The translations under genes and the position numbers were made by a program. 64,000 nt of DNA from Allium sativum (taxonomy: Eukaryota > Streptophyta > Magnoliopsida > Asparagales > Amaryllidaceae): positions 406,450,192 through 406,514,191 of the forward strand of contig CM060921.1 in assembly GCA_030737875.1 (NCBI GenBank), read 5' to 3'. Shown one piece after another: positions 44,692 through 57,745 of this stretch (its first letter is position 1; each line of letters starts with the position of its first letter). The notes under the pieces were generated by a model. That model was not told where the DNA came from. It made no database searches and saw only the letters and a program-made list of their open reading frames with translations.

Positions 44692-46598
44692 CACAACAAT
44701 TATCAAAGTTTATCCATTCATCTCATTTCTTATGCTCATAATTGTAAATCTGATTAACATCAGAACAAATCGAAGTCTTAAATAAATAAAATATTTATTT
44801 TTCTTTATAAACCTTTATTCAAATAATATATTCAAAATCCAACTCCAGTTATAAAGTAAATTTTATAACTTCCTCTTTATCGATTCACCTGACGGTGAAT
44901 CCATATTTATAACACGATTGATTTCATAGGCCATACGCTGCCAAATACCCAATCAATATTACCCATTGGTTTAAACACAACACAGGTTGAATGTTCAGTC
45001 AAAAATCAACAATCAAATCAATTACCCCAAACATGACAATTCATATGTGATAATATGAAACAAACAATATTTTTGAGGAATCCGGTTGGATCCCTCCAAC
45101 TTGTTCTTCCCTGTATTCAAATGGTTTTCTCAAATCAGACTGTTCAGTTTTGTTTAACTGATAAACTAAAATAACAACCATTTAACATTAACCACAAACA
45201 ATTCAAACAATGCAACTATTTTAAACACGTTTATAAATAAACGTGACCAACCAAGGTGAGTTACCTTTATTGGAACCAATCGAAAAAAATAACGATTTGG
45301 TATTTCACTGAAATTAAACATAGTTTAATTTCATCAGTTAAATCAACCAACAAATGTATAACTAGCATACATGCAATCATCAGAAACCAAAATAAAAACC
45401 CAATTTATATTAAAATATAAATGGGAAAACTGAGTGAGTTTAACTCACTTTGAGTTGATTCCTTTCCAAAGAGGTTCATTTTAATTAAATTAAACAAGTG
45501 TTTAATTTAATTAAACATCCTGTTGATTCCAAGCGTGTCCAAGTGTGTTCCATGACGTAGCGTTTGTCAGTGCGGTTCTAACGGCGCCTTGTCTGATCAG
45601 TTCTGTCCATATATGCACGAGTTACAACATATATTATTTAATTGAATAATTAATAAGTCCTCTTAATTATAATGTATCATCATAAAAATCCCTTAATTAT
45701 ATACTAAATAGGCTAAATTTTTTAGTTAAACAAATTACCTAATTCAACCTTAATTCATTCCAGTTATTTGATTTGTACGAGATTAAACAAATTTTAAACT
45801 TTAATTAACCATTAATTAATTACCATGAATTACTTAAACTTTGGTCCAACGGTCTTCCTTTCCTCCAGTAGTTCTTGTACTGCTTCTTTTAGGAATCAGA
45901 CCGCTGCATTGTTTTCAAGCCTGGTACCATTAACAACTTTTAAGTATAAGGTTTAAGCTAAATCCTTAATTAGATAAGTAATAAGATTAATTACGTTCAA
46001 ATATTAAAGGCCGGGCATTCTTCCTTGTATCCTTTTGTTCAGCGGTGCTCCCTTTTCATTTCTGTGTAGTTGGAAGAAAAGCACGGTCGAGCTCCTTTAA
46101 TCGACTTCTGTTCAATACCATCAGCTCCTCTCTAGTGGATACCTCACCGTGTTATAAACATTAAACAATGATTTCCAAGACCAACATTTTGGTCCTTCTT
46201 CCCGTATGTTTCCAAGTCCAGACCTTTTGCTTCCTTCTTTGTTTCCAAACACCATCCAAAACAAAACCGTACTCCTTTACTGCACCCTCTAAATCCCATC
46301 ACCCACGTCCTACCTCCATTAACACATGCTCAAGCATCACCGGCCTTCACTTCTTCGAACAACAGAGCCCGTCTTCCCTTCATTTCAACTCCTGTCCACC
46401 ACGTGTTGACCCACTTCACAAAACAAGCCCTACTTTAATTCTTCCATCAGCTCATCTTGAACGCAACTACACCCGCCAGCTTCTCTCCTGATTGTTACGG
46501 ATTTAAACTCTTTTGTTTTTTTTTTCTCTTTTTTTTTTCTTCTGGTTTGCTCGAACCAAATATGAAAATGGTGGAGCATGTGCGTGGAAATCGTCTGC

Positions 46599-46606
46599 TT
46601 ATATAG
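46599..46606 (-). promoter_or_regulatory. LARD LTR TATA box (left copy)
   Basis: The minus strand reads GGCTATATAAGCAGACG, about 1.28 kb into the LTR from its 5' edge. The right copy is at 53434-53441. Confidence 0.6.
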
Positions 46607-47879
46607 CCGACGAGCCTTGGCCACCACGTTTCAGAATAGTAGGTTTGCAGCTAGCTAGGGGAGGTCAGTTGATGGAGAAGACGCGCGAGGTGACCATACA
46701 GGTCAGGGTGATAGTCAAGGTACGGTATAGGCATGTGCTATTCAGGGTGATGGTTGGGCAGAAAAACAGCCTAGCCGTGTACCAGTGCATATGTCATTCT
46801 GTATACATATAGGTCTGCTGCTTGAGGGTAGCTGTTTAAATACATATATAGGGTAATAATTTAATTAAATATTATTTTACGAAACTTTACGGTGAAGTAA
46901 CACGCAGAAACTCCCACAACCGACTTCCGTCTACTGATAAAAAAAACTAATCTCAGTGTAAAAAGGTATTCCGGATCCAATGGGAAAAGTTTCGTCGAAA
47001 TCCGAGGTCGTATGGAAAAATTCCCTTTATGAAACCAGAAATAAACACGCGTTTAATTTTCCCATGGTCACCAGATAAATCAAATCAACCCGAAACTGCG
47101 AAGTCTGACAATAACTTTTCGATACGAACCCAACGACACTAGTTCCGTCGCATTCTGAGACTGTCGCCCCGGTAGCCCCTTTTTAAAGCGTACCGCAATA
47201 CCCTTTCTAACGCCAAATTTCTCGATCTCTAAAAATAGCAAACTATATACGTATCCTGACTCTAATCGACGATACGAACTCAATGGAACTGGTTTCGTGG
47301 TCTAATTCGATCGTCTGCTCAAGTTACACTCAAATACCCCTTTATTTATTTAAATACGCGCTATAGAAATTGAACGGGCGTTTACGGCTACCGTGGTCAC
47401 ATACGACATTGGTTTGCCACGCCATCTAACACCGTACAATAATTTAATGATACGGTCCCAATGAAACTGATTTCATCGAAAACAGAGTCCGTTTGCAAAA
47501 CGGCTAATTTAAAGGCCTATAATTAAATAACGGTTTTCCATAGCGACTATTTCAAAATTTGATTTGGCCATAACTATCAAACTATAACACGAAATCTAGA
47601 TTTTTCTCTTCCATATGAAAATTATCGTCAATACGCTCCCAATGTTTCTTGTTTCACAGAAATCCGACTTATATCGGACTCTGTATGTCCAGTTGAAGTT
47701 CAAACTCGAATTTTCAAACTGCAGCGCTATTTCCAAGCTCTATTTATAATTAAATATATAACTTCGAACTTTGTTTAAATAGCGAATTAGATATTTAAAA
47801 ACCATTATATTCCCAATATATAATATTTAAAATAATAATTAAATTAAATATTCGACGGGCAAAAACACGGGTCGTTACA

Positions 47880-49370
47880 TTCTTCCCCCCTTAAAATAAT
47901 TTCGTCCTCGAAATTGCTAAGGTAAGAAAGAACGTTATAAGCTCATTAATTTCAAATCTAATTTAGTTTAAATCAAAATCAATTCAATACTATAAGTAAA
48001 TATTTTCATAAAAATATCGAAAATTTTCTAACACCTTAAATTCCCGAAAAATTTCGCCAGCACCTCCTTTGTACGGCTCAATCGGTACAACTCCAACTTG
48101 CCTTTCTAAGCCTCCTCCAATTCAAAAGAAAATGAAACAGCCAAGCGGTTTGCCAAATAGGCTCATAAATCACCAAATCCATATAAAAATAAACATGTAC
48201 CTTTTTGTCGGGCACATCATTATATCCTTTCCATTTGCTGCCCTGTCAGCATATACAAATGCAATTCCAAACAAAATTCCAATTGTATCCTCAAGACCAA
48301 ATTCTTCATGCGTCCAAGCCAAATCCCATTCTTAACTCAATTTCCATCCATTATCCATTTCATCTCTTAACTTATCAGTCCAACACCATTTCAGATTCCT
48401 GTCTCGCAATTCAAAATCTTGTTCTGCTCGATATAATATATCTCGATTCAATTTCCAGTTAATTGGTTTCAATTCAATTCATATTTGCTTTCACAAATTT
48501 CTATTTAATTTTGTTTTTGTTCAAATAATTTCTCTGGGAGTTTTTAAACAGTTCAGCTCTTTCAAAAAAAAAACAAATATTTCTTTTCAAGATTTAAACA
48601 ACTTGTTTTTCTCAAAGCAATTCAAAATAAGATTTTTGGTAGTAATCCGTCAATTAAAACTCGGAAATGAACACTGATGATGTGGCCAGCATCATCAGAG
48701 TTATTTCCCAGCTATCAAAGTGAGTTCAGTACTATATAACCATTCAAAATCATATTTAAACATTTCCATTTTGAAATCTTTTCAAAATACCAAACACAAT
48801 GCTCGTAAACCAAATTTAAAATCTCCCAGGATCTTAAGATTCCCATATATTTAATCCAAAATTCTTTTTCACACTTTTCTAAGTTTTCCCAATTTCAATC
48901 TAAATTCTGATTTAAATTGAGATTTAATTCATCTGACTGATTTATTACATTTCCACTAATCCTGACTAGTTATTTATAACCATCTTGATTATAATCTGAT
49001 TCAATTTTATTAACAAATTAACACAACCAATATATACATTATAATAATTTTAATATATATACCTTGCTAATATCAAAATATATTTCGGGTAAAAATTTCC
49101 ATTTACCCTCTTTCAAAAACATACTGTGTCGAATTATTCTGTTCAAGAGTTTAGAAACACTTATCGACACAGTTTGCATTACTGTATCGACCAGAATTCA
49201 TAAACTACTCGACAAACCAATCAACACAATATAAGACAGTTTTTATATCAATTTACAAATACGCGCTCATATATATACACTCAAACTCAGTCTAAGGTAT
49301 TACTAACCCCATCTCTACTGATCACGCCACAGAGCCAAGGTAATTACTTAACCAACAACTCTGATACCAC
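47880..49370 (-). other. LARD internal region, non-coding
   Basis: It begins with the PPT complement TCTTCCCCCCTT (47880-47892) and ends with the PBS. It is A+T-rich, has no open frame longer than about 90 codons and no pol or gag motif. The block 48058-48172 is shared with 8160-8295, so the same internal sequence existed in an older relative. Confidence 0.85.
49358..49369 (-). promoter_or_regulatory. LARD primer-binding site
   Basis: The minus strand reads TGGTATCAGAGT, a one-base variant of the initiator Met-tRNA complement, one base from the 5' LTR. Confidence 0.88.
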
Positions 49371-52300
49371 TGTAACGAACCGGGATTTTCGACTCCGAAA
49401 ATCAACATCAAACTACCGTGTTGACCATTCAGACATCGAACATTCCAGATCATTAATAGAAAGAAGTTAGAGGGTGAGAATAGATAAGGTAGAAATATTG
49501 AATAGAAGAAGAAGAAGAAAGCAACACAACACAGAGTCTCACATCGCAGCGGAACAAAATATAATACAGAAATAACCTTTATTGAAAGCTTTTGAAATAC
49601 TTACAATATCAGAGTACACATCTGGACAGTGATACTAATCTGTCCTCATATAACACACAGCGGAATAATAATATCATACGTCTGGACTCATCCAGCTCGT
49701 CTCTTCACAGCAGTCGATAACCTGAACCTGCACACTCCGGGCTAACCCGAGCATTTACAAAACACCGGGTCAGTCTGGTGAACCAGAGTGAGATAAACTC
49801 GCACAGTATAAAGGTAAATCATCCAATCATGATTTTAAAGTTCAAAACCTTTTCAAAAGAAAAGGATAATCGTAAGACCAAATCCACACATAAACACAGA
49901 CGGTTTTTACCTTACGATAACCCAAAACAGTTTTGAAACCAATATCTTGTTCTGGTATTATAATAATGTCTAAATACAAGTAAATATCAATTTAGTGGAA
50001 CGCTTGCATCTCACGCTCCACATATATAGTATACAATCAAAACCGCAGGCGTTTACTGGAAATTGGATTCCGACCTTGACAAGGTATGGGACCACCTGCC
50101 GATAGTGTATCTCTAGAGACGAATACACTGGGTTCAACAAGAACGTCTTGCAACCCGGCCCTCACATGACCGACCACTCATTTCGCTTGAGTGTATCGAA
50201 TGTATATCACCGACGGTTGGGATCAGCAACCATCTCCCGACAAGGGACAGCATCGAAACATAGATTTAGAAACAAATAGGATTTCCTCTAGATAGGTGAT
50301 TATACACCCTAATGGGAGCGACCCACATAGCCATGCTGCCTGCCCGATTTTTGTCATTTCCCGGTTGATGAGGCTTGAGGTCAGAGTCTATTCTTGAACA
50401 TCTGATCGCCATTTACTTTGAATGCCACATCGTCAAATCCATCAGATATCACTAATTGATATCCACAAAAATACTCTAGCTGGAAGCTAAGAGAGCGGCG
50501 ATTCCCCGCCAACAACTATAGCACGTTTGAAGAAATCAACGTACGTGATCCTTTGGAAATACTCTGACAGACATCCGTCCATAAACGTCATCCAGGAACA
50601 GGATGAACCGAAGGTACTCTCCTACTGCATCCATATAGGAATCACCCCATGGATCAGTAGCGAGAAGTCCTTGCAACCCATAGGTTCCAACCACGATAGA
50701 ATCACAGCTCATCTCTGCTTGCCAGGCAGAGAATATTAGTGGTTCTTCCGTTTGTGAAAATCCACGGTCTTCACAGCACCATCTCGATCACCTTCTGATA
50801 TCTTCACGTATTTGTTGGTCGGAATGGTTTTCGAATATAGATCCGATCCCGGTCTTTCCATACCAACAATCGTATTGGACAGGTTTGATAGTCGGTGTTT
50901 TAACTATCAAAATATACAGTGTTTCAATCATGACACTCCAATGAGTTCACTGGTTCAGTATTCAGCATCACTTGGCCTTTTAACACTTGATTTACTTTTG
51001 TTAAATTAAACTTCTAACTCCTTCAATATTCAAAAATACGATATTTGAATACTTCTAATTCGATTTAACTCTAATCGATTAACTCTAATTGATTAACTAA
51101 TACTCGACTTAAATCCATTCGCTTGACCCTAGATCGCAGCGATCACAATGGTTACGCCTGATTCCCTCAGGAAACATCCGACCGCCGTAGGCTATCTGCA
51201 GCCCTGCGAATTACGCTAGCAGTCGTACGAAATGGCACTCATCCCGAATAACTATGTTTGACTAACTCTATCTCGAATAACTATATTCAATTTCCCACTT
51301 AATTCTTCCTTCAAATCATCTTTTAAATTCGGAAATCCATTAGTTTTAACAAAGAAATTTATAGCACATATGTTATAACAATAGCGTTATAATTACTATT
51401 TAGATTTACAAAACAACAGCGCTATAATCGTTGTTTAGGATTACAACCCATTTACTATAGCAAAAGCGCTACAATCGCTATATTAGATTTACAAAACATA
51501 TATTATAACAAAAGCGCTAAAATCGCTGTTTACACAACAATTATCAAAGTTTATCCATTCATCTCATTTCTTATGCTCATAATTGTAAATCTAATTAACA
51601 TCAGAACAAATCGAAGTCTTAAATAAATAAAATATTTATTTTTCTTTATAAACCTTTATTCAAATAATATATTCAAAATCCAACTCCAGTTATAAAGTAA
51701 ATTTTATAACTTCCTCTTTATCGATTCACCTGACGGTGAATCCATATTTATAACACGATTGATTTCATAGGCCATACGCTGCCAAATACCCAACCAATAT
51801 TACCCATTGGTTTAAACACAACACAGGTTGAATGTTCAGTCAAAAATCAACAATCAAATCAATTACCCCAAACAGGACAATTCATATGTGATAATATGAA
51901 ACAAACAATATTTTTGAGGAATCCGATTGGATCCCTCCAACCTGTTCTTCCCTGTATTCAAATGGTTTTCTCAAATCAGACTGTTCAGTTTTGTTTAACT
52001 GATATACTAAAATAACAACCATTTAACATTAACCACAAACAATTCAAACAATGCAACTATTTTAAACACGTTTATAAATAAACGTGACCAACCAAGGTGA
52101 GTTACCTTTATTGGAACCAATCGAAAAAAATAACGATTTGGTATTTCACTGAATTAAACATAGTTTAATTTCATCAGTTAAATCAACCAACAAATGTATA
52201 ACTAGCAAACATGCAATCATCAGCAACCAAAATAAAAACCCAATTTATATTAAAATATAAATGGGAAAACTGAGTGAGTTTAACTCACTTTGAGTTGATT

Positions 52301-54713
52301 CCTTTCCAAAGAGGTTCATTTTAATTAAATTAAACAAGTGTTTAATTTAATTAAACATCCTGTTGATTCCAAGCGTGTCCAAGTGTGTTCCATGACGTAG
52401 CGTTTGTCAGTGCGGTTCTAACGGCGCCTTGTCTGATCAGTTCTGTCCATATATGCACGAGTTACAACATATATGATTTAATTGAATAATTAATAAGTCC
52501 TCTTAATTATAATGTATCATCATAAAAATCCCTTAATTATATACTAAATAGGCTAAATTTTTTAGTTAAACAAATTACCTAATTCAACCTTAATTCATTC
52601 CAGTTATTTGATTTGTACGAGATTAAACAAATTTTAAACTTTAATTAACCATTAATTAATTACCATGAATTACTTAAACTTTGGTCCAACGGTCTTCCTT
52701 TCCTCCAGTAGTTCCTGTACTGCTTCTTTTAGGAATCAGACCGCTGCATTGTTTTCAAGCCTGGTACCATTAACAACTTTTAAGTATAAGGTTTAAGCTA
52801 AATCCTTAATTAGATAAGTAATAAGATTAATTACGTTCAAATATTAAAGGCCGGGCATTCTTCCTTGTATCCTTTTGTTCAGCGGTGCTCCCTTTTCATT
52901 TCTGTGTAGTTGGAAGAAAAGCACGGTCGAGCTCCTTTAATCGACTGTTGTTCAATACCATCAGCTCCTCTCTAGTGGGTACCTCACCGTGTTATAAACA
53001 TTAAACAATGATTTCCAAGACCAACGTTTTGGTCCTTCTTCCCGTATGTTTCCAAGTCCAGACCTTTTGCTTCCTTCTTTGTTTCCAAACACCACCCAAA
53101 ACAAAACCGTACTCCTTTACTGCACCCTCTAAATCCCATCACCCACGTCCTACCTCCATTAACACATGCTCTGGCATCACCAGCCTTCACTTCTTCGAAC
53201 AACAGAGCCCGTCTTCCCTTCATTTCAACTCCAGTCCACCACGTGTTGACCCACTTCACAAAACAAGCCCTACTTTAATTCTTCCATCAGCTCATCTTGA
53301 ACGCAACTACACCCGCCAACTTCTCTCCTGATTGTTACGGATTTAAACTCTTTTTTTTTTCTCTTTTTTTTTTCTTCTGGTTTGCTCGAACCAAATATGA
53401 AAATGGTGGAGCATGTGCGTGGAAATCGTCTGCTTATATAGCCGACGAGCCTTGGCCACCACGTTTCAGAATAGTAGGTTTGCAGCTAGCTAGGGGAGGT
53501 CAGTTGATGGAGAAGACGTGCGAGGTGACCATACAGGTCAGGGTGATGGTGAAGGTACGGTATAGGCATGTGCTATTCAGGGTGATGGTTGGGCAGAAAA
53601 ACAGCCTAGCCGTGTACCAGTGCATATGTCATTCTGTATACATATAGGTCTGCTGCTTGAGGGTAGCTGTTTAAATACATATATAGGGTAATAATTTAAT
53701 TAAATATTATTTTACGAAACTTTACGGTGAAGTAACACGCAGAAACTCCCACAACCGACTTCCGTCTACTGATAAAAAAACTAATCTCAGTGTAAAAAGG
53801 TATTCCGGATCCAATGGGAAAAGTTTCGTCGAAATCCGAGGTCGTATGGAAAAATTCCCTTTATGAAACCAGAAATGAACACGCGTTTAATTTTCCCATG
53901 GTCACCAGATAAATCAAATCAACCCGAAACTGCGAAGTCTGACAATAACTTTTCGATACGAACCCAACGACACTAGTTCCGTCGCATTCTGAGACTGTCG
54001 CCCCGGTAGCCCCTTTTTGTAGCGTACCGCAATACCCTTTCTAACGCCAAATTTCTCGATCTCTAAAAATAGCAAACTATATACGTATCCTGACTCTAAT
54101 CGACGATACGAACTCAATGGAACTGGTTTCGTGGTCTAATTCGATCGTCTGCTCAAGTTACACTCAAATACCCCTTTATTTATTTAAATACGCGCTATAG
54201 AAATTGAACGGGCGTTTACGGCTACCGTGGTCACATACGACATTGGTTTGCCACGCCATCTAACACCGTACAATAATTTAATGATACGGTCCTAATGAAA
54301 CTGATTTCATCGAAAACAGAGTCCGTTTGCAAAACGGCTAATTTAAAGGCCTATAATTAAATAACGGTTTTCCATAGCGACTATTTCAAAATTTGATTTG
54401 GCCATAACTATCAAACTATAACACGAAATCTAGATTTTTCTCTTTCATATGAAAATTATCGTCAATACGCTCCCAATGTTTCTTGTTTCACAGAAATCCG
54501 ACTTATATCGGACTCTGTATGTCCAGTTGAAGTTCAAACTCGAATTTTCAAACTGCAGCGCTATTTCCAAGCTCTATTTATAATTAAATATATAACTTCG
54601 AACTTTGTTTAAATAGAGAATTAGATATTTAAAAACCATTATATTCCCAATATATAATATTTAAAATAATAATTAAATTAAATATTCGATGGGCAAAAAC
54701 ACGGGTCGTTACA
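49371..54713 (-). repeat. LARD right (5') LTR
   Basis: 5343 bp, near-identical to 42536-47879. Visible differences include two extra GAA repeats near 49508 and a shorter pyrimidine run near 53352. Confidence 0.92.
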
Positions 54714-54718
54714 CTTTA

Positions 54719-55132
54719 TGTCTGACCCCCTTTGTTCCCTCCTCTTTTTCTTCTTTTTCCCGCTCCAGGTGCTCAAGTTGGAACTAGCACCAGTGGAGCT
54801 TGATTTTGGACTGCTTTTAGAAGATTGCTTGGATCGCTGAAGTAAAGTTCAGCTTCTCTTTATTTATGGCTATTTTGATGTTGGGGATTATGTCTTTCAG
54901 TTTATGTGCTTTGTTTTATCAAGATGGATATGATGTATTTGACTTTGGTTTATGGTTTTGATGATGTTACCAAACATATTTACCTTCTGCTGCAATAAAT
55001 AAAGTTTTAATTTTTCAAGTACTGCTTTATATCTGTCTTGTTGTGATTTTCTGTTCTATATTCACTTAAAATGCTCCATGGAAGTTAATGCATTCCCTTT
55101 GCGAGTGACATTAATGGACGTGGGGTGTTACA
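54719..55132 (+). repeat. Tekay 3' LTR, second part
   Basis: Continues the interrupted 3' LTR from TGTCTGACCCCC to GGGGTGTTACA and matches the last 414 bp of the 5' LTR. It is followed by the TSD TGTTT. Confidence 0.92.
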
Positions 55133-55137
55133 TGTTT

Positions 55138-56356
55138 TGAGCTTTATTGGTTTCAGCGTTAATTATGAAAACTGTGAAGATTTGAAGTATAGTGGAGGTG
55201 ACTGATCAAAGGCGGAGGGAGTGATGGAGCGACGCGCTCCGGTGGATGGATAAATTTGTTATCGTACTTCCCTTGTTTCTTAAAATATGAAAAATAATAG
55301 AAAGTTATTTTCGGTTTTGTGTATTAACTTCGTTTTGTAAAATGGTCGTTTTTCACGATATGTATGCATCGTTCTTACTTTTGTATGTGCAAAACTCAAA
55401 ATTAAAAAATATAAACCGAACGCACCCTTAAGTTTCGCAAAAAAGATAAAACTGATAATGTCATCGTTTAATAGTTGTTACTGTTAAATTTCTATATGCA
55501 AGCATGTACTTCACTATCGTCATCGGTGATCCTTCAGCAATTAAGATTCAAAATCAAACATAGACATGGTGTATGTAATTTTCCTAGCATATTTAAAAGA
55601 AAAGGTATACCGAAGGTAAATTAAAACAATTCACTGCTAAAACGGTTATTGTAAATGTTTGAGGAATTAGATTGTGAAATTTTTTCTACTGATAAACTAT
55701 TGCAATAAGAGATCATAAAGGGATAAATATGGTACATTACACTATTGAAAAAATGAAATACAGACTAAACTTGCAACCTTATGTTTGCCATTATTAGTTT
55801 GGAAAAAGAAGTATAGTAGTCATAATTCTAAAATTTTGGTTCTAACATAAATATTTTTCAAATTGATTACATAAGTACGGAAAATAAAATAAAACATAAT
55901 GATAACAAATAGTATTAAGCATTTAATATGCATTGCAGGCATATAACATAAAATATTAACTAACTTAAATAATAAACACATATATTTCGTTACACATAAT
56001 ATAACTGTTTTCCCTACCAAAAATCATATAGATAATTTTCAGATGTAGAAGCCTCCATATCCACTTCTGCATCCATTTTTGCAAATATAAGACATTTATC
56101 CACTTTCGGATACAAAATTTGAACTTTTTTCGGATATCCACTAACGGTACATATATTTCTTCTCTTGGTTCAGTAAACCTCGTACTTTTAGTTTGATAAA
56201 ATCAGTAAGCATTATATATATATAGTATGTATAATTATGATTCTTTAAGCTTTTAGGTATTCAAATGTAAAATTTAAATCTGATATGGAAGAGAGTACTT
56301 AAAAAATAGCTACTTAACGGAAATAAATAGAATTGAAAATGCTTAAAAAAATTAAA
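55138..56356. other. A+T-rich DNA, no gene recognised
   Basis: No domain, TIR or RNA gene was seen. A 66-codon minus-strand frame at 55820-56020 is hydrophobic by composition only. Confidence 0.5.
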
Positions 56357-56365
56357 TTTTAGAAA

Positions 56366-56503
56366 GGACAAATTTTCAAAAGAGGCTATTTTTCAAAACT
56401 AATAGCATAAATAGGCCAGTTCAAAAACTATTTGCAAATATAGACTGATTTTGGCCAACTCAGCGATGAGCTGGCCAAAATTTTTTGGAAAAAAATTACG
56501 GGG
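56366..56503. repeat. Left TIR of the Mutator-like element
   Basis: Pairs with 57867-58004. The block TTTGCAAATATAGACTGATT, then GGCCAACTCAGCGATGAGCT, is identical or nearly so on both sides. Confidence 0.85.
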
Positions 56504-56644
56504 AAAATATGTTTACTGGCTTTTAGCGTTTCCCTCGGACAATTGGCACTTGGAGCAGTCTCCAGCGGCTTCGTGAACTTTCCAGAACATTAATCCACTT
56601 GGAGGTCCCTCACTCCAGCTGCCTCTCATTTTTTCCTTTATTTA

Positions 56645-57222
56645 GGGGATTGTTAAAGAGATTCCACATTTGGTTAAGGGGAGAATAATTTTAAGGGGAC
56701 TCCAGCTTAATATATTATTATTAAGAGGGGTCTAATTTATTTTTAAAAAGAAAAAAGACTTAACTACCCCTGAATTGTCACTTTTGTTAAACACTAACAT
56801 ATTAAATTCAGCGCAAGTAACAAACATGCGAATTACTAAACATCTTAATTACAAAAATTCGATATAACATTTTAGAACAAAATTTTCGTTTCTGCATTTA
56901 AAATTAACTGTACAAATTCCAATTTGAAATTATAATTAATTACCTAATCCGATGCCTTCTAGTTACCCATGAAATTTTCTTGTGTCTCCATTATGTCAAC
57001 TATATCCATTTGTTATTTTTATATGCAACATTGAATTGTAAGCATTAATTAAGGCTTATGTTTTATAGTTTATATTAATGAGAATTATAGGGGTTGATAT
57101 CGGAATTTTAAGTTATATGTTTAAGGGGAGGCTTATTTATTTGGTCCTCCCCATAACGATTATACAATAAATAAAAATTGATCCTCCCTTTAACCAAATG
57201 TGGAGTCCCTTTAACAATTCCC
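56645..57222. mobile_element. hAT-like MITE inside the Mutator-like element
   Basis: Its termini are GGGGATTGTTAAAGAGATTC and, at the right, CTTTAACAATTCCC. The flanking duplication TTTATTTA is 8 bp and perfect (56637-56644 and 57223-57230). It is the same family as 2636-3251, in the opposite orientation; blocks such as TTCTTGTGTCTCCATTA and GATATCGGAATTTTAA match its complement. The right end lies directly against the TATA box of the downstream gene. Near 56690-56740 an extra AAGGGGACTCCAGCTTAATA stretch looks like a second TIR-like copy. Confidence 0.88.
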
Positions 57223-57230
57223 TTTATTTA

Positions 57231-57244
57231 TATATATATATATA
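57231..57244 (+). promoter_or_regulatory. TATA box of the AG-peptide-like gene
   Basis: A run TATATATATATATA lies about 100 bp upstream of the ATG and starts right after the MITE's target duplication. The following pyrimidine-rich CTTTCACTTCTTCCC is a typical plant leader start. A four-codon upstream frame begins at ATG 57325. Confidence 0.6.
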
Positions 57245-57340
57245 GCTTTCACTTCTTCCCATTCATTCATTTGCAACCAAAAAGAAAAACCCAGGATCCA
57301 CTGTTCTAAGAATTACTTCTTCAAATGCATCCATATTAAT

Positions 57341-57544
57341 ATGGCAGCCATGTTCAACTTCTTCTTTCTAACGGTCATTGCTTTAGTTCTATCTATGGTA
57401 GTTGCTACCTTGGCTCAAGCCAGTGAAATGGTCATGGCGGCTGCTCCATCTCCAACTTCTGCTACTTCCGGATTTGCTGTTTCTGCTTTTCCTGCATTCT
57501 ATTCCCTCTTCTTTGTTGTTTTTTCTCCTTTCCTTTTAAATTAA
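57341..57544 (+). CDS. Arabinogalactan-peptide-like protein (GPI-anchored cell-wall peptide)
   Basis: The product has 67 residues. Residues 1-27 form a signal peptide (hydrophobic FFFLTVIALVLSMVVATLAQA, cleavage likely after AQA). A very short mature segment follows, about 28-44, with Ala-Pro-Ser-Pro-Thr (APSPTSATSG), the Ala/Pro/Ser/Thr pattern whose prolines are hydroxylated and O-glycosylated. Residues 45-67 are a hydrophobic tail of GPI-anchor-signal type. This order and length match plant AG-peptides, which act at the plasma membrane and wall. The start codon chosen is the first ATG giving a signal peptide. A TATA box lies at 57231, and a plausible A+T-rich 3' UTR follows the stop. The gene sits wholly inside a Mutator-like element. 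It has only two prolines in the mature part, fewer than most family members, so a decaying copy is possible. Confidence 0.65.
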   Translation: MAAMFNFFFLTVIALVLSMVVATLAQASEMVMAAAPSPTSATSGFAVSAFPAFYSLFFVVFSPFLLN

Positions 57545-57745
57545 TTGTCCATCTATCATGTATTGTCCATTGATATAAATGCAAGCTAGGTGCCCTGAAA
57601 TTCTTTTGTACGACTGGTTGTTATTTCGATACTAATGAATGAACGAGACTTGATTGATTTTTGATATATTCATAATTCTGCTTCCTGGATTTTGCTTCTT
57701 TTCATGTTGTCTTATGTCGTTTGAATGCCCTAATGTTTTGTGAGA

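Larger units (their letters stand above)
42536..47879 (-). repeat. LARD left (3') LTR
   Basis: 5344 bp. It contains the hairpin array (44530-44691), a TATA box at 46599-46606, and a region around 46168-46812 with open frames on both strands that recur in the right LTR (53008-53647). Those frames have no domains. They overlap the predicted promoter, so I do not call them genes. Confidence 0.92.
42536..54713 (-). mobile_element. LARD (coding-less large LTR retrotransposon derivative), 12.2 kb
   Basis: Two 5.34-kb LTRs (TGTAACGAACC...CGGGTCGTTACA on the plus strand) enclose 1.49 kb with no coding capacity. The element is flanked by a perfect CTTTA duplication (42531-42535 and 54714-54718). The PBS beside the right LTR and the PPT complement beside the left LTR show minus-strand orientation. 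All proteins would have to come from another gypsy element. The LTRs are nearly the same length and very similar, so the insertion is young relative to its Tekay host. Confidence 0.92.
27907..55132 (+). mobile_element. Tekay-like chromovirus (Ty3/gypsy) with two nested insertions
   Basis: A complete LTR-to-LTR element is flanked by the perfect 5-bp duplication TGTTT (27902-27906 and 55133-55137). In order it has the 5' LTR (27907-31152), PBS, gag-protease, broken RT/RNase H, integrase with a chromodomain-like tail, a 3' UTR, PPT and a 3' LTR (39700-42535 plus 54719-55132). A solo LTR (33991-38100) sits in integrase and a LARD (42536-54713) in the 3' LTR. Without these nests the element is about 10.9 kb, with an internal region of about 4.4 kb, short for the clade because most RT/RNase H is missing. 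The LTRs differ at visibly more sites than those of the nested LARD, as the order of insertion requires. Confidence 0.9.

Noticed and set aside
46168..46812. Overlapping plus-strand open frames of 107 and 99 codons, recurring at 53008-53647, as candidate genes
   Set aside because: They lie inside both LARD LTRs, opposite to the coding direction and over the predicted TATA box, and contain no domain. Their duplication is due to the LTR pair.
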